Source: an uncultured Dialister sp. (GTDB lineage Bacteria; Bacillota; Negativicutes; Veillonellales; Dialisteraceae). From it: 64,000 bases of DNA. Below, piece after piece: positions 18,808 through 28,736 of the stretch. The stretch covers positions 1 to 64,000 of the forward strand of contig CAKPUX010000003.1 of assembly GCA_934193095.1 (NCBI GenBank), written 5' to 3'. Numbering within the stretch: the stretch's first letter is position 1; each line of letters starts with the position of its first letter. The notes under the pieces were generated by a model, which was not told the DNA's origin, did no database searches, and worked only from the letters and a program-made list of their open reading frames with translations. The translations under genes and the position numbers were made by a program.

Positions 18808-19689
18808 ATGCAGAAAATCAGAAAAGCCGTCATTCCGGCCGCCGGCTTTGGCACCCGTTTCCTGCCGGAAACAAAAGCCATGCCGAAGGAAATGCTGCCT
18901 ATCGTCGACAAACCGACCATCCAGTATATCGTCGAAGAGATCAAAGCAAGCGGCATTGAGCAGATCCTGATCATTTCCGGTCACGCCAAGAGGGCTATCG
19001 AAGACCACTTCGACTCCTCCCCTGAACTCGAAGAGCATCTTTATGAATCCGGCAAAATGGATCTTCTGAAAGAAGTCCGCAAGGTCGCTTCTGTCAAGAT
19101 CCACTACACCCGTCAGCCATATATGAGAGGCCTCGGCGACGCCATACTCTGCGCGAAGGATTTCATCGATGATGAACCATTCGGCGTCATTCTTGGCGAT
19201 GATGTCGTGTACAATGGCAATGACACTCCGGCGCTGAAACAGCTGATGGACCAGTACCAAAAGACCGGCGCCACCATCATCGGCTGCCAGATCGTCCCCA
19301 AAAGCGCGGTTTCCTCTTACGGCATCGTAAACGGCGTCCCAACGGAAGATCCGAATCTGGTTCACGTCAAGGATATGATCGAGAAGCCGTCGATAGAGGA
19401 AGCGCCGAGTCAGTTTGCAGCCCTTGGCCGTTACGTCATCACACCGGATATTTTTGCCATTCTGGAGCAGACGAAGCCCGGAAAGGGCGGAGAGATCCAG
19501 CTCACCGACGCCCTCCGCGTCATGGCACATGATGGTCATGTCTATGCCTACAATTTCACCGGTAAGCGTTATGATACGGGAAATAAGCTCGGTTACCTCA
19601 AGGCGACTGTTGAATTCGCTCTTCGCAGGGAAGACCTCGGAGAAGATTTCAAGAACTATTTAAAAACACTGGTCGCAAACATGGACTAG
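18808..19689 (+). CDS. galU: UTP-glucose-1-phosphate uridylyltransferase
   Basis: A 293-residue nucleotidyltransferase that makes UDP-glucose. Seen: IPAAGFGTRFLPETKAMPKE at residues 8-27, the family signature with the catalytic Lys, LPIVDKPTIQYIVEE, and FGVILGDDVV. Clear AAGGAG site before the ATG. Likely transcribed with galE and ended by the strong hairpin at 19734-19793. Confidence 0.96.
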   Translation: MQKIRKAVIPAAGFGTRFLPETKAMPKEMLPIVDKPTIQYIVEEIKASGIEQILIISGHAKRAIEDHFDSSPELEEHLYESGKMDLLKEVRKVASVKIHYTRQPYMRGLGDAILCAKDFIDDEPFGVILGDDVVYNGNDTPALKQLMDQYQKTGATIIGCQIVPKSAVSSYGIVNGVPTEDPNLVHVKDMIEKPSIEEAPSQFAALGRYVITPDIFAILEQTKPGKGGEIQLTDALRVMAHDGHVYAYNFTGKRYDTGNKLGYLKATVEFALRREDLGEDFKNYLKTLVANMD

Positions 19690-19733
19690 GAACGCATCGA
19701 TTCGATCGTTGTCTCCCTCCTTTTCTCTCCATA

Positions 19734-19793
19734 CACCCCAAAAGGAGCTGTGAAGAAATGAATCCTCATTTCTCAACAGCTCCTTTTGGGGTG
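19734..19793 (+). terminator. Terminator after galU
   Basis: An 18-bp perfect stem, CACCCCAAAAGGAGCTGT with its complement, enclosing a second AAATGA/TCATTT stem. There is no long T tract beyond the stem, but the TTTT within the 3' arm could serve. Confidence 0.75.
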
Positions 19794-20481
19794 GGAAACA
19801 GGAGTCACCGGGGATCGAGGATACATCCTCTTTGATTTGGTCCCATGCTTTCAGCGAAAGTGCCCCAGCGGAGGGGAGAAAGGACGGCGCTTCAGGCAGA
19901 ACGCCCTCACGCAGTGGGTGGGAAAATCCGTGATATCATGGATGTGAGAGAGACGCTGATTTCTAAAAAATAAACAATCGCGCCCATAATCCTTATTTTG
20001 CGCCATTGACATGGCTTGCCAACGATTCGATGGCATTGCCGCCCATGGATTAGAAATAGTATATAAACATTCTTGCAGAATCTGTCTCTGCGATGGAATC
20101 CGTGTTTCCCAAATCCGCATTTCTAAAAAAGAGGGTCACTTTTCCCCTGCCTTCTCGATGCTATGTATAGAAGCAGGAGAGAGCTTCCCGGAGATATCTA
20201 CTGGCCGGATTTCCTTCATCCTAGGCAGAGGGAAGAAAGGACAGCGGATATCATGCGGCTCTCGAACGCTTCTCCCTTCGACGGTTCTGCCCGGGAGGAA
20301 TCGGGGAAGGTGTGGAAGACCAGTAAGACCATAAAAGGACAGGATGAAAATCCGAAGCCGAATAAAGTGGATCGCATTGACGACAAGATCAGGCTCGCCT
20401 CTAAGTGAGTAGAAGTCCTGGCTACGGCCAGGCCGCCCTCGAAAGCTCTACGTCTCCCAGCCTGGCGCCCGATTCATTGGA
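19794..20481. other. Gene-poor stretch downstream of galU
   Basis: No convincing gene in about 690 bp. It carries a half copy of the GAATCCGTGTTTCCC hairpin family (20085-20110), two ATTTCTAAAAAA words about 155 bp apart, and a CCTGGC-TACG-GCCAGG hairpin near 20415. An 81-codon frame at 20163-20408 (+) has no ribosome site and no recognisable motif. The stretch looks like decayed DNA next to a transposase remnant. Confidence 0.5.
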
Positions 20482-20697
20482 TCAGACCATTCGATAGGAT
20501 AAGCCTCCTGTCTTTTTTGCGTGGGGGAAATATGTCTCGAAAAGCGTGTTTTTGAAAACTTGTCCAGTCCTTTTTATGATTTCATCCATACATCTGTCAA
20601 ACGTGAAAACCGGATCTGTGATATCCAGACACTCAGAAAAAAATGCTGGTAAAATTCCCTGCTTGGGATTATCATAATACACAGCTAGTTTTTTCAT
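20482..20697 (-). pseudogene. Transposase N-terminal remnant (IS1182-like)
   Basis: A 71-codon frame whose first 40 residues resemble the start of IS1182-type transposases: a short lead, then LPAFFSECLDITDPVFTFDR. After that the sequence no longer matches what I would expect and stops soon, where an intact transposase would run to about 450-550 residues. No terminal repeats were found. Assignment is by recognition of one motif and is tentative. Confidence 0.4.
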
Positions 20698-20713
20698 TAC
20701 ACTTAAACTCTAA

Positions 20714-20760
20714 CACAAAAAGGACTTTCGATTCGCAAAAATCGAAAGTCCTTTTTTGTG
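20714..20760. terminator. Terminator downstream of chlD
   Basis: CACAAAAAGGACTTTCGAT and its complement, loop TCGCAAAA, with A- and T-rich arms; bidirectional. On the minus strand it ends the cobN-chlD operon. Confidence 0.8.
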
Positions 20761-20856
20761 TTCATGGAGCTATTATTTCACAGCCCCTTTTTTGATGCTT
20801 CATCAAAGAAAAGACGCCTATCATTGGATATAGCACATGCCACGTCTTCTCTTCAT

Positions 20857-22770
20857 TTACATACAGCGCCAAATATGGAGAAGCTGGTCTTCTGTCATTT
20901 TATCGACCTGGAAATAGGATGCTCCCATAGCTTTTGCGATCTTTTTCGCAAGACCGAGACGGATAAAGCCAGCTTCCGTATCGATGACGGCCACAGGAAG
21001 ATGGCGGCGTCCTATGCGTTTCGCTTCATCCATGGCATCGGTCACGGGATCGGTCCCTTCATTGAGCGGGCTGGTCGCACGACCATCGGTGATGAGAATG
21101 ACGACGGGATCCTGCGCCGGATCCTGTCGATAGAGCATATCGAGTACATCCTCCGCTTTGAGAAGACCTTTGGCAAGCGGCGTCTTACCGCCGGTCGGCA
21201 TAGAGGCAAGTTTCTTCTGTGCGAAATCCACGCTTCTTGTGACAGGGAGAAGGACCTCAGCCTGTTTCTTACGGAAGGCGATCATGCCGACGCGATCACG
21301 TTTCTGATACGCATCGAGAAGGATCTTGAAGATGACACCTTTGACAGTTTTCATACGTTCCCGCGCACCCATGGAACCAGAGGCATCGACAACGAAAAGG
21401 AAAATATTCCCCGTACGTTTTTCACGCACTTTGCTGCGAAGGTCATCTTTTCTGATGACGACAGCACATCCATTCGACGGACGGGCCTTCTGATACGGGG
21501 CCGCCGCACGCAGCGTGGCATCGAAAGCAATGTCGCTTGTCTTTGCTTTTGGGATTTCCGCACGTACATAACGCCCCTGCATCAGGTCAGTCATGGTAAG
21601 ACTTCGCTTACCGCTCCCTTTCTTTGGCTTTCTGTCCTTGGCAGGCTCGATCCACATCGGAGGCAGATTGACATGGAGATTTGCCGCATCGACACGTTCA
21701 CGGGAAGCCCCCTTCGGATTCGACATCTGAGCATTGGTATCATTTTGATCCTCATTGCCCTTGCTGTCTTCCGTATCCGTCTGCTCAGGCTGCGGCTGCT
21801 CCGGTCTTGTAAAATCTTGTTCACTTTGTGAAGTGTCCTGTGGCTGATGCTTCGGCGATTCCTCGTTATCCGGCGGCTGAGGCGGCGGGTTTTCTGTATC
21901 CTCTCGCCTGCTTTCCTCTTCTTCCGCTTTTCTCATGCGGTGAGGCAGTATAAATACAGCCGCCTTTTCAAGATCTTTCGGAAGGACATATTTTCTGCCA
22001 GCCAATGCCGCTTCGGCTCTGGCAGCTTCGATGAGATAAATATCAGCACGATGACCCGCTACATGCGCCTTCAGTGTATAGACGGCAGCCAGCTGGATCA
22101 TGGCCGGGGACACTTCGACCTCTTTAAGTCTCTCTCTGGCTTTTGCGATCTGATCTTTCAGCGCTTCTGTTTCCTGCTCCCATTTCTTACGGAAGGCAAG
22201 TCCATCTTTTTCGAAATCCAGTACACGTCGAATGATTTCGATCCTGGTCTTATCATCTGTCGCAGGCTCTACCTGCGCAAAGAGCCCGAAACGGTCGAGC
22301 GAAGAGGAAGAGAGCGTACCACTTTCTGGATTCAGGACAGAAAGTACCGTAAATCGGGACTCTCTCTGCTCGGAGAGACCGTCACGCTCAAGTCGGTAGC
22401 CGCCTGCCTCGCGAATATTCAGAATGGCAGAAAGCAGGTCGTCGCGCAGCAGATTCGCATCATCAATGTAGAGCAGTCCGTCATTGGCTTCATCGATAAG
22501 ACCAGGCAGGAGCTTTTTGTGTCCGCTCCGAATGGCCTCTTCGGCATCGATAGCCCCGAAGAGCCGGTCTTCTGTGATGCTGATCGGCACCTCTACCCAC
22601 GGGGCGTCCAGAAGCTCTCTGGCGCTTCGGACGAGTGTGGATTTCCCTGTTCCCTTTTCGCCAGACAGGAGAAGTCCTCCGGCATGCGGGTTTATCAGGG
22701 TGAGGAGGATCGCTTCCTTCGCATTTTCTGCACCACAGATGGCAGCGAAAGGAAATCCGTTACGCTTCAT
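20857..22770 (-). CDS. Chelatase subunit D: AAA+ plus VWA protein
   Basis: A 637-residue ChlD/BchD-type protein. Seen: an N-terminal AAA+ module with GEKGTGKST at residues 37-45, a Pro/Glu/Gln/Asp-rich linker at about 285-355, and a C-terminal von Willebrand A domain with the metal-site motif FVVDASGSMG followed by TGGKTPLAKGL and VILITDGRAT. With ChlI it forms the ATP-driven ring that assists the large chelatase subunit. Here the large subunit is CobN, so the set probably inserts cobalt rather than magnesium. Its start overlaps chlI by 11 bp. Confidence 0.9.
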   Translation of the reverse strand: MKRNGFPFAAICGAENAKEAILLTLINPHAGGLLLSGEKGTGKSTLVRSARELLDAPWVEVPISITEDRLFGAIDAEEAIRSGHKKLLPGLIDEANDGLLYIDDANLLRDDLLSAILNIREAGGYRLERDGLSEQRESRFTVLSVLNPESGTLSSSSLDRFGLFAQVEPATDDKTRIEIIRRVLDFEKDGLAFRKKWEQETEALKDQIAKARERLKEVEVSPAMIQLAAVYTLKAHVAGHRADIYLIEAARAEAALAGRKYVLPKDLEKAAVFILPHRMRKAEEEESRREDTENPPPQPPDNEESPKHQPQDTSQSEQDFTRPEQPQPEQTDTEDSKGNEDQNDTNAQMSNPKGASRERVDAANLHVNLPPMWIEPAKDRKPKKGSGKRSLTMTDLMQGRYVRAEIPKAKTSDIAFDATLRAAAPYQKARPSNGCAVVIRKDDLRSKVREKRTGNIFLFVVDASGSMGARERMKTVKGVIFKILLDAYQKRDRVGMIAFRKKQAEVLLPVTRSVDFAQKKLASMPTGGKTPLAKGLLKAEDVLDMLYRQDPAQDPVVILITDGRATSPLNEGTDPVTDAMDEAKRIGRRHLPVAVIDTEAGFIRLGLAKKIAKAMGASYFQVDKMTEDQLLHIWRCM

Positions 22771-23788
22771 TGTCGATGACCTTATCCACTTCGGACCAGT
22801 CCAGAGTCTGTTCTTCGAAAGGACGGCGTCTCATACGGTGCGGGAGTGCCAGACGGGAAGCCTCACGAATGTCTTCCTTCGTGACCTCGGTGTGCCCTTC
22901 TACTGCCGCGATGGTTTCTGCCGTCTTGATCAGCGTAATGTCTGCACGATGGCCATCGACACCGAGCGTGATAGAGATCTTGGCAGCCAGTAGCAGAATG
23001 TCATTCGAGACCGTGACCTGCGGGAGCAGCTTCATCGCACGCTCGATGCGGCGGACTTCTTTCTCCTGCTCATCCTTCCATGCATCGAGGAACGGCTGCG
23101 GATCCGCTTCATAAGCCAGACGACGTTTGATGATTTCTGCTCTCTTTTCCGGATCCTGTTCGCCAACGACCTTGACAGAAAGAGCGAAACGGTCAAGAAG
23201 CTGCGGACGGATGTCCCCTTCTTCCGGATTCATCGTGCCGACCAGGGAGAAGCGTGCCGGATGAGAGTAGGAAATTCCTTCACGCTCTACGGTATTGATC
23301 CCCATAGCGGCCGAGTCAAGAAGTACATCGACAACATGGTCATCCAGCAGATTGATCTCATCGACATAGAGAATGTTGCGGTTCGCATCTGCGAGAATGC
23401 CTGTTTCAAAGGAACGCTTGCCTTCACGGATAGCGGCTTCGATATCCAGTGTCCCGACGACACGGTCTTCCGTCGCACTGACTGGAAGCTCGACCACTTT
23501 CATCGGCAGCATTTCTACTTCCGGTTCTGCATGGTCGTATTTTTCATGGCATTCATCACACCAGTTTGCCTTGTCATCCGGATCATCATGGAAACGGCAT
23601 CCCTTGATGCAGCGGCGCGGCGGAAGAAGGTCAGCAAGAGCGCGCACAGCGGTCGACTTTGCCGTCCCTTTCTCGCCCTGAATCAGTACACCGCCCAGTT
23701 TTGGATTGACGACATTCAGCACAAGTGCTCTTTTCATCGTATCCTGCCCGATGATGGCTGTGAATGGAAATGTCCCCTGTCTTTTCAT
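22760..23788 (-). CDS. Chelatase subunit I: AAA+ ATPase with Cys insert
   Basis: A 342-residue ChlI/BchI-type AAA+ ATPase. Seen: GEKGTAKST (Walker A) at residues 38-46, NILYVDEINLLDDHVVDVLL (Walker B), and SLVGTMNPEEGDIRPQLLDR with sensor and arginine-finger residues. Between Walker A and the next strand sits a Cys-rich insert, C60-x3-C64 and C77-x2-C80, which could bind zinc or an iron-sulfur cluster; plant and cyanobacterial ChlI lacks it in this form. It partners ChlD (11-bp overlap) and the CobN protein encoded upstream. Confidence 0.9.
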   Translation of the reverse strand: MKRQGTFPFTAIIGQDTMKRALVLNVVNPKLGGVLIQGEKGTAKSTAVRALADLLPPRRCIKGCRFHDDPDDKANWCDECHEKYDHAEPEVEMLPMKVVELPVSATEDRVVGTLDIEAAIREGKRSFETGILADANRNILYVDEINLLDDHVVDVLLDSAAMGINTVEREGISYSHPARFSLVGTMNPEEGDIRPQLLDRFALSVKVVGEQDPEKRAEIIKRRLAYEADPQPFLDAWKDEQEKEVRRIERAMKLLPQVTVSNDILLLAAKISITLGVDGHRADITLIKTAETIAAVEGHTEVTKEDIREASRLALPHRMRRRPFEEQTLDWSEVDKVIDNEA

Positions 23789-23856
23789 TGATATATCCTC
23801 CTTGAAATCAATCGGTTCTATCGATATGAAAAATAAAAATGTAATCAGTTGTAAGT

Positions 23857-23887
23857 AAACACGGATGCTTTGCTCGAATCAGCGTTT
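23857..23887. repeat. GAAACGCTGATTC-type hairpin at the rSAM stop codon
   Basis: AAACACGGAT and ATCAGCGTTT are imperfect inverted arms around an 11-base loop. The TGA stop of the radical SAM gene (23881-23879) is inside the second arm. Related words occur at 20085, 32036, 46201 and 52391. Confidence 0.6.
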
Positions 23888-24931
23888 CCTCACATATCTT
23901 TTTATAAAAAACTGTTTCATCGCACATTCTGCTTCAGACTTTTTCACCTGACCGTCTGCGCGAAGCCAGCGGGAGAAGCAGCCACCGCCGCATAGAGGGA
24001 AGTAGGAGCAGTCGCGGCACTCCGCCATGGACTGCTCGACAAAAGCGGCGACGGCTTTCACTCTTTCAGGATCACGCCCTTCGTGGACATTGCCCAGAAG
24101 ATAGCGCTCTCTTCCCATCAGCGAGGAGCAGGCATAGATATTTCCATGCACATCGACGAAAGCCGCTTCACCGTGCATGGCATAGCACTGAGGGAAATCG
24201 TAATCTTTGGTTTTTTCGAGACGAGCAGCTCGATCCTCCTGCGTGAAGTGGATATGCCGTCCCGTCATCTGTTCCAAAAGGTCCATGCGCGCCGCCGTCT
24301 TTTCGAGCGCTTTTGTCATCGCCTCTGCGGAAGGCGCATGAAGAGCAGCCCCGCGCCCCTGCTCACGCAAGATGTCGAAGCCGACCTGGTGAACATTTCC
24401 ATAGAAATGCGCCATGTCGGCAATACCGGGGAGATCATCTGTCATATCCTCTGTCACGACGCAGGTGATGCCCGTCCCGATGCCGGCAGACGCCAGATTC
24501 TTAAAGCCTTCTGACGCAGCCTGAAAGGACGAGCCGCCGTCTTTTCTCCGGCGCGTGCGGTCCATGAGATCCTTGCGTCCGTCGCAGGAAATACCGATCC
24601 CCACTCCATGCCGGTAGAGCCATGTACCTATATCCTTGGTGAGGAGTGAACCATTCGTCTGTATCTGCATCTGCGCATCATAGTGATTTCTCTCGGCGAT
24701 TTCTACCAGTTTCCGAATGAGAGGAAATCGAAGCAGCGGCTCCCCGCCGGAAAACTGCAGGAGAAAACGATTCCCGCCTCTTCCGGCAAGATGCAGTGCC
24801 GCAATGGCCGTCTCCTCCTTCATATCCACCTGATCCGCATCTGCCGCATAACAATACCGGCAGGCAAAGTTGCATCGACCCGTCAGCGTGAGGACGAGCA
24901 TACGGATCGGCGCAAGGTCAGTCGTCATCAT
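23879..24931 (-). CDS. Radical SAM/SPASM protein of the cobN operon
   Basis: A 350-residue radical SAM enzyme. Seen: the 4Fe-4S/SAM motif CNFACRYC near residue 20, FSGGEPLLRF near 59-68, QIQTNGSLL, ISCDGRKDLMDR, and a C-terminal SPASM-like domain with CYAMHGEAAFVD, NIYACSSLMG and CRDCSYFPLCGGGC for auxiliary clusters. This layout is that of peptide- or protein-modifying maturases of the AnSME type; some heme-pathway enzymes (AhbC/AhbD, NirJ) share it. It overlaps the cobN 3' end by 14 bp, so it is made with the chelatase. No precursor peptide gene is visible nearby. Substrate unknown. Confidence 0.88.
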   Translation of the reverse strand: MMTTDLAPIRMLVLTLTGRCNFACRYCYAADADQVDMKEETAIAALHLAGRGGNRFLLQFSGGEPLLRFPLIRKLVEIAERNHYDAQMQIQTNGSLLTKDIGTWLYRHGVGIGISCDGRKDLMDRTRRRKDGGSSFQAASEGFKNLASAGIGTGITCVVTEDMTDDLPGIADMAHFYGNVHQVGFDILREQGRGAALHAPSAEAMTKALEKTAARMDLLEQMTGRHIHFTQEDRAARLEKTKDYDFPQCYAMHGEAAFVDVHGNIYACSSLMGRERYLLGNVHEGRDPERVKAVAAFVEQSMAECRDCSYFPLCGGGCFSRWLRADGQVKKSEAECAMKQFFIKRYVRKR

Positions 24932-27900
24932 CTTCGAGTTCCCCTTCGACAGAGAGGTAAAGCTCCTGCAGCTCCTCTTTCATCTCATCGCTCGCATGCC
25001 ACATGTCACGCTGGTTCGCCTCAAGAAGCGTCTCTGCCATGCTCTGGAGCGCCCATGGATTGACCTTCTTCATCCATTTTTGCATCGCCGGATCCAAAGC
25101 ATATTTCTGGGCATACTGTTCATACATCCAGTCATCCATGACACCGCTTGTCGCATCCCACTGGAAGGAAATCGAAAGACGGTTTGCAAGATCGGTCGCC
25201 CCTTTGTAGCCGTGTTTCATGAGCCCTTCGATGTACTTTGGATTCATAGATTCTGCGCGGAAAACGCGCTTCATCTCTTCCTGTACCGTCTTTACACCGA
25301 CAGAAGACCGATTCGTACTGTCACCCACATAGGAAACAGGCGCTTTCCCGCCGAGGCTCTTGACTGCCGCGATCATCCCGCCATGGAATGCATTGTAATC
25401 ATCAGACGAGAGGATATTGCTCTCATGGTTTTCCTCATTCTTGACCGTAAGGTCGAGAGAAGCGAGGCGCTTCTGGAACAGCTCTGGATGGAAGACGCCG
25501 CGTTTGCCGCCGCCGAAGACGTGCCCGCCCCAGCGGACATACACATTCGCCAGATCCTCTTCCGTCTGCCAGTTCTTCGCATCAAGCACCGTATTGACAC
25601 CTGCACCGTAGGTCCCTGGCGCGTCGCCAAAGATGCGGAAAGCTGCATTTCTCCATGCCTCATCTCCATCGACACCGGCATCCTCCATGGATCTGGCATC
25701 TTCTCTCACATGCTTACGGATGAAATTATCCTCTTCGGATTCATCCAGCGCGGCCACAAGAAGTACCGCCTGATCCATCAGTTCAGCGAGCTGCGGAAGG
25801 GTATCGCGAAAAAGGCCGGAGATACGTCCCATCACGTCGATGCGCGGCCGTTTGAGTTCGGTAAGGGGTATCGCCTCGAGCCCTGTCACGCGCAGACTTC
25901 CCTTCTGCCAGACAGGACGGACCCCCAGAAGGTAAAGAAATTCGGCGATGTCCTGCCCCGAGGAGCGCATATTCGGCCCCGACCACAGTACCATCCCGAT
26001 ATTTTCCGGATACTTACCCTGGTCAGCGATGAATTTCTCTATCATGCGATCGCCCAACTTCACGCCGAGCTGCCATCCTGTCGGAGATGGCATGGTACGG
26101 GGATCCGTACCATAGAAATTGCGCCCCGATGGAAGGAGCGAAACGCCACCAGCATTCGGTGAGCCAGAAGGCCCCGGCTCCACATAGCGGCCTGCCAGTG
26201 CATCCATCGTATGCGTGAGCTCCTCCTTCGCTCCCTGAATACGCGGTACCATCTCCTCTTTCACAAACAGGAGGAGTTTCTTCAGCGTCGCCCTCCATGC
26301 ATCACCGCCTTGAGCCTCCTGAAGCGCCATAGCAGAAGTGATCGCTTCTGTCGTAAAGCTGCCGGAAGCCAGCGTTTCGATGACCGTCTTCGCTTCCTTT
26401 CGGATTTTATCCATCAGCTGACCGCCGGTGATGCCTTGCGTTTCCACCATGTCTCCCGCATGCTGCTGGATATCATCTAATGTAACGCCGTATTTTTCTG
26501 CAAACAAATCATAAATAGAAGGCATATCTCCATTCGAAAGACGCAGCATCTGAAGAATGCCATCTACAAGAAGAGTGCCAGTCAGCGGCTGCCCCAGGAT
26601 ATGCAGTCCCACGTGGACTTCGCTGTCCTTCAGCTCTTCGATATAGTCATGAAGCGAAGCGACATAGTCCGCAAATGGCTTTTTTTCATGATAGGGAATC
26701 TCTTCATCCAGTTTGGCTTTCACTGCCAGTTTGCGAATAGGCTCCTCCATGGCAGAAACGTCGCTCCCATTTCCCTTGAGAGCAGCATACTCATCGATCG
26801 TTTTCTCAAGCTCGGCGATTTCATCATAGGCACCTGCATCGGCGACCGGCGCCGGCATGTAACTCACAAGGCAGGCAGAAGCACGCCTCTTGGCGATCAT
26901 ACCTTCGCCAGTGATCGTCATATGGTATGGATAGATATTCGGGATGTCCCCGAGCGCAATGTCCGGATAGCTTTCTTCATCAAGTCCGACACCTTTCCCC
27001 GGAAGCCACTCAAGATTTCCATGCGTCCCCATATGAATGACAGCATCCGCTTTCCACACGTGACGCAGCCAGTAGTAGAAAGCGAGATACTGATGCGTCG
27101 GCGGGATTTTCGGGTCGTGATACGCCTTCGAAGGATCCATCCCATACTGACGCGATGGCTGTACCGTAAGGAAAAGATGTCCGTCCATCGTACCAGGGAC
27201 GAGAATATCGCCTTTTTCTGAAATCATGACATCGCCCGGTGCCTCTCCCCAGGTATCCTCCATGGACGCCTTCGCTTCTTTTCCCAGACGGCGGAAGAAA
27301 TCCAGATACTCGCGGCAGGAAAGCTTCTGACAGGACTCCGCCTGCTCTTCGGTCATCATGGAAATATCATTCGTCGCATGGGATGTCATGAGCCGGATGA
27401 AATCATCCGATGTTTCCGGGATGAAATCCATCTGATAGCCCGCTTTCTTCATTTCCTTCATGAGACGGATGGTACTCTCCATCGTATCCAGACCGGAAGC
27501 ACTCCCGATATTCGAATTCTTCGCCGGATAATTATGGAAAATGATAGCAATTTTTTTATTTTCATTCTTCATCTGATGAAGGCTCGCCCATTTCCCTGCC
27601 TTTTTGACCATCTGCGTCACGCGCTCAGGAATCGGCACATAGGAGACACTGCCATCGACATCTTTTTTTCGACCTGCAATCGGCAGACCGGTAATCGCGC
27701 CATCCAATTCAGGAAGCGCGACCGCGATAGATGTTTCCACCGCATTCATGCCCTCCGGATTCTTGCGCCAGTCGGCCTCTGATGTGAGAAGCGTGTAGGC
27801 AGAAAGGATAGGCACGCCAAGCTTCTTCAAGACGGGAAGGCTCGTCTTTCCTGCGCCAAGCATAGAAAATTTCATCGTGGACACCAGCGCATCGATGACA

Positions 27901-28631
27901 GGCTGTCCGTCCTTCATGAAATAAGTTTCCAGCACCTCCGATAAAGATGGCATACCTGCCGATTCATCGATGAACCCATTCGCAAAGACGGGGAGCACCG
28001 CATAGCCTTCTTTTTCCGCTTCCTCCAGAAAGGCCTTCACATACGCGGTATCATCCCAGATCCACTCATCTCGGTAAAAAAGCAGCCCCAGCACCGGCCG
28101 ATCTCCATAGGGATGCGCTGCCTCGAAATCCGAGAGCGTCTTCTGAAAACGACTCTCTGCGCCCGGATCATAGATCCCTGCCCAGCTGTACTTCTCCGGC
28201 GGTTGCGCTTTTTCTGATTTATCATCAAAGAGTCCATTCGCATACAGCCACAGATTCTTGAAATTGCTGAGACCGCCATACAAGCAGTACTTGCGGAATG
28301 TCTCAAGCACATCGCCATCTATAGAAGCACTGTGCTCTGCCATATCCCCATCAATGGCATCAACAAAGTAAGCGATGTGATTCTGATCCAGAAAATTTTT
28401 ACAGTCTTTCCAAAAAGAAGACTTCAGTGCATTCTTCATCAAGTGGATCATGACCAGAGAGGCACCTGAAACTTTACGCTCCCAGTTCCTGCTCCAGTCA
28501 CTCGTGCGTTCCACGCGCACAGAAATAGACAGGTCAGAGATCAGCCTCTTCTCCTGAAGCGCCTCACAGGCTTTCTTCATGGAGGCATACCGCCTGTCAT
28601 GGTTCGTCATATATAGAATTTTTGGTTCCAT
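24918..28631 (-). CDS. cobN: Cobaltochelatase large subunit CobN
   Basis: A 1237-residue member of the CobN/BchH family of ATP-dependent metal chelatases. Seen: the N-terminal region with RYASMKKACEAL, central GTHGNLEWLPGKGVGLDEE near residue 540, NIYPYHMTITGEGMIAKRRA, WSGPNMRSSGQDIAEFLYLL, and a C-terminal NPWALQSMAETLLEANQRDMW. CobN inserts cobalt into hydrogenobyrinic acid a,c-diamide in the aerobic cobalamin pathway; in anaerobes its role is less clear because cobalt normally goes in early through CbiK or CbiX, neither of which is seen here. Followed directly by a radical SAM gene, chlI and chlD, the presumed ATPase partners. AAAGGCGAG precedes the ATG. Confidence 0.93.
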   Translation of the reverse strand: MEPKILYMTNHDRRYASMKKACEALQEKRLISDLSISVRVERTSDWSRNWERKVSGASLVMIHLMKNALKSSFWKDCKNFLDQNHIAYFVDAIDGDMAEHSASIDGDVLETFRKYCLYGGLSNFKNLWLYANGLFDDKSEKAQPPEKYSWAGIYDPGAESRFQKTLSDFEAAHPYGDRPVLGLLFYRDEWIWDDTAYVKAFLEEAEKEGYAVLPVFANGFIDESAGMPSLSEVLETYFMKDGQPVIDALVSTMKFSMLGAGKTSLPVLKKLGVPILSAYTLLTSEADWRKNPEGMNAVETSIAVALPELDGAITGLPIAGRKKDVDGSVSYVPIPERVTQMVKKAGKWASLHQMKNENKKIAIIFHNYPAKNSNIGSASGLDTMESTIRLMKEMKKAGYQMDFIPETSDDFIRLMTSHATNDISMMTEEQAESCQKLSCREYLDFFRRLGKEAKASMEDTWGEAPGDVMISEKGDILVPGTMDGHLFLTVQPSRQYGMDPSKAYHDPKIPPTHQYLAFYYWLRHVWKADAVIHMGTHGNLEWLPGKGVGLDEESYPDIALGDIPNIYPYHMTITGEGMIAKRRASACLVSYMPAPVADAGAYDEIAELEKTIDEYAALKGNGSDVSAMEEPIRKLAVKAKLDEEIPYHEKKPFADYVASLHDYIEELKDSEVHVGLHILGQPLTGTLLVDGILQMLRLSNGDMPSIYDLFAEKYGVTLDDIQQHAGDMVETQGITGGQLMDKIRKEAKTVIETLASGSFTTEAITSAMALQEAQGGDAWRATLKKLLLFVKEEMVPRIQGAKEELTHTMDALAGRYVEPGPSGSPNAGGVSLLPSGRNFYGTDPRTMPSPTGWQLGVKLGDRMIEKFIADQGKYPENIGMVLWSGPNMRSSGQDIAEFLYLLGVRPVWQKGSLRVTGLEAIPLTELKRPRIDVMGRISGLFRDTLPQLAELMDQAVLLVAALDESEEDNFIRKHVREDARSMEDAGVDGDEAWRNAAFRIFGDAPGTYGAGVNTVLDAKNWQTEEDLANVYVRWGGHVFGGGKRGVFHPELFQKRLASLDLTVKNEENHESNILSSDDYNAFHGGMIAAVKSLGGKAPVSYVGDSTNRSSVGVKTVQEEMKRVFRAESMNPKYIEGLMKHGYKGATDLANRLSISFQWDATSGVMDDWMYEQYAQKYALDPAMQKWMKKVNPWALQSMAETLLEANQRDMWHASDEMKEELQELYLSVEGELEDDDD

Positions 28632-28736
28632 AGCTCGCCTTTCTCACGGTCTGTTCTAAAAAATACGTACGGAAACTTTTAGCTCCCCTAAGAAATCAAA
28701 TGACTCTCTTCATAGAAAACTATGGTTTACTCATTC

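Noticed and set aside
20163..20408. 81-codon plus-strand frame as a gene
   Set aside because: No ribosome site, no motif, odd composition, and it lies in apparently decayed DNA.
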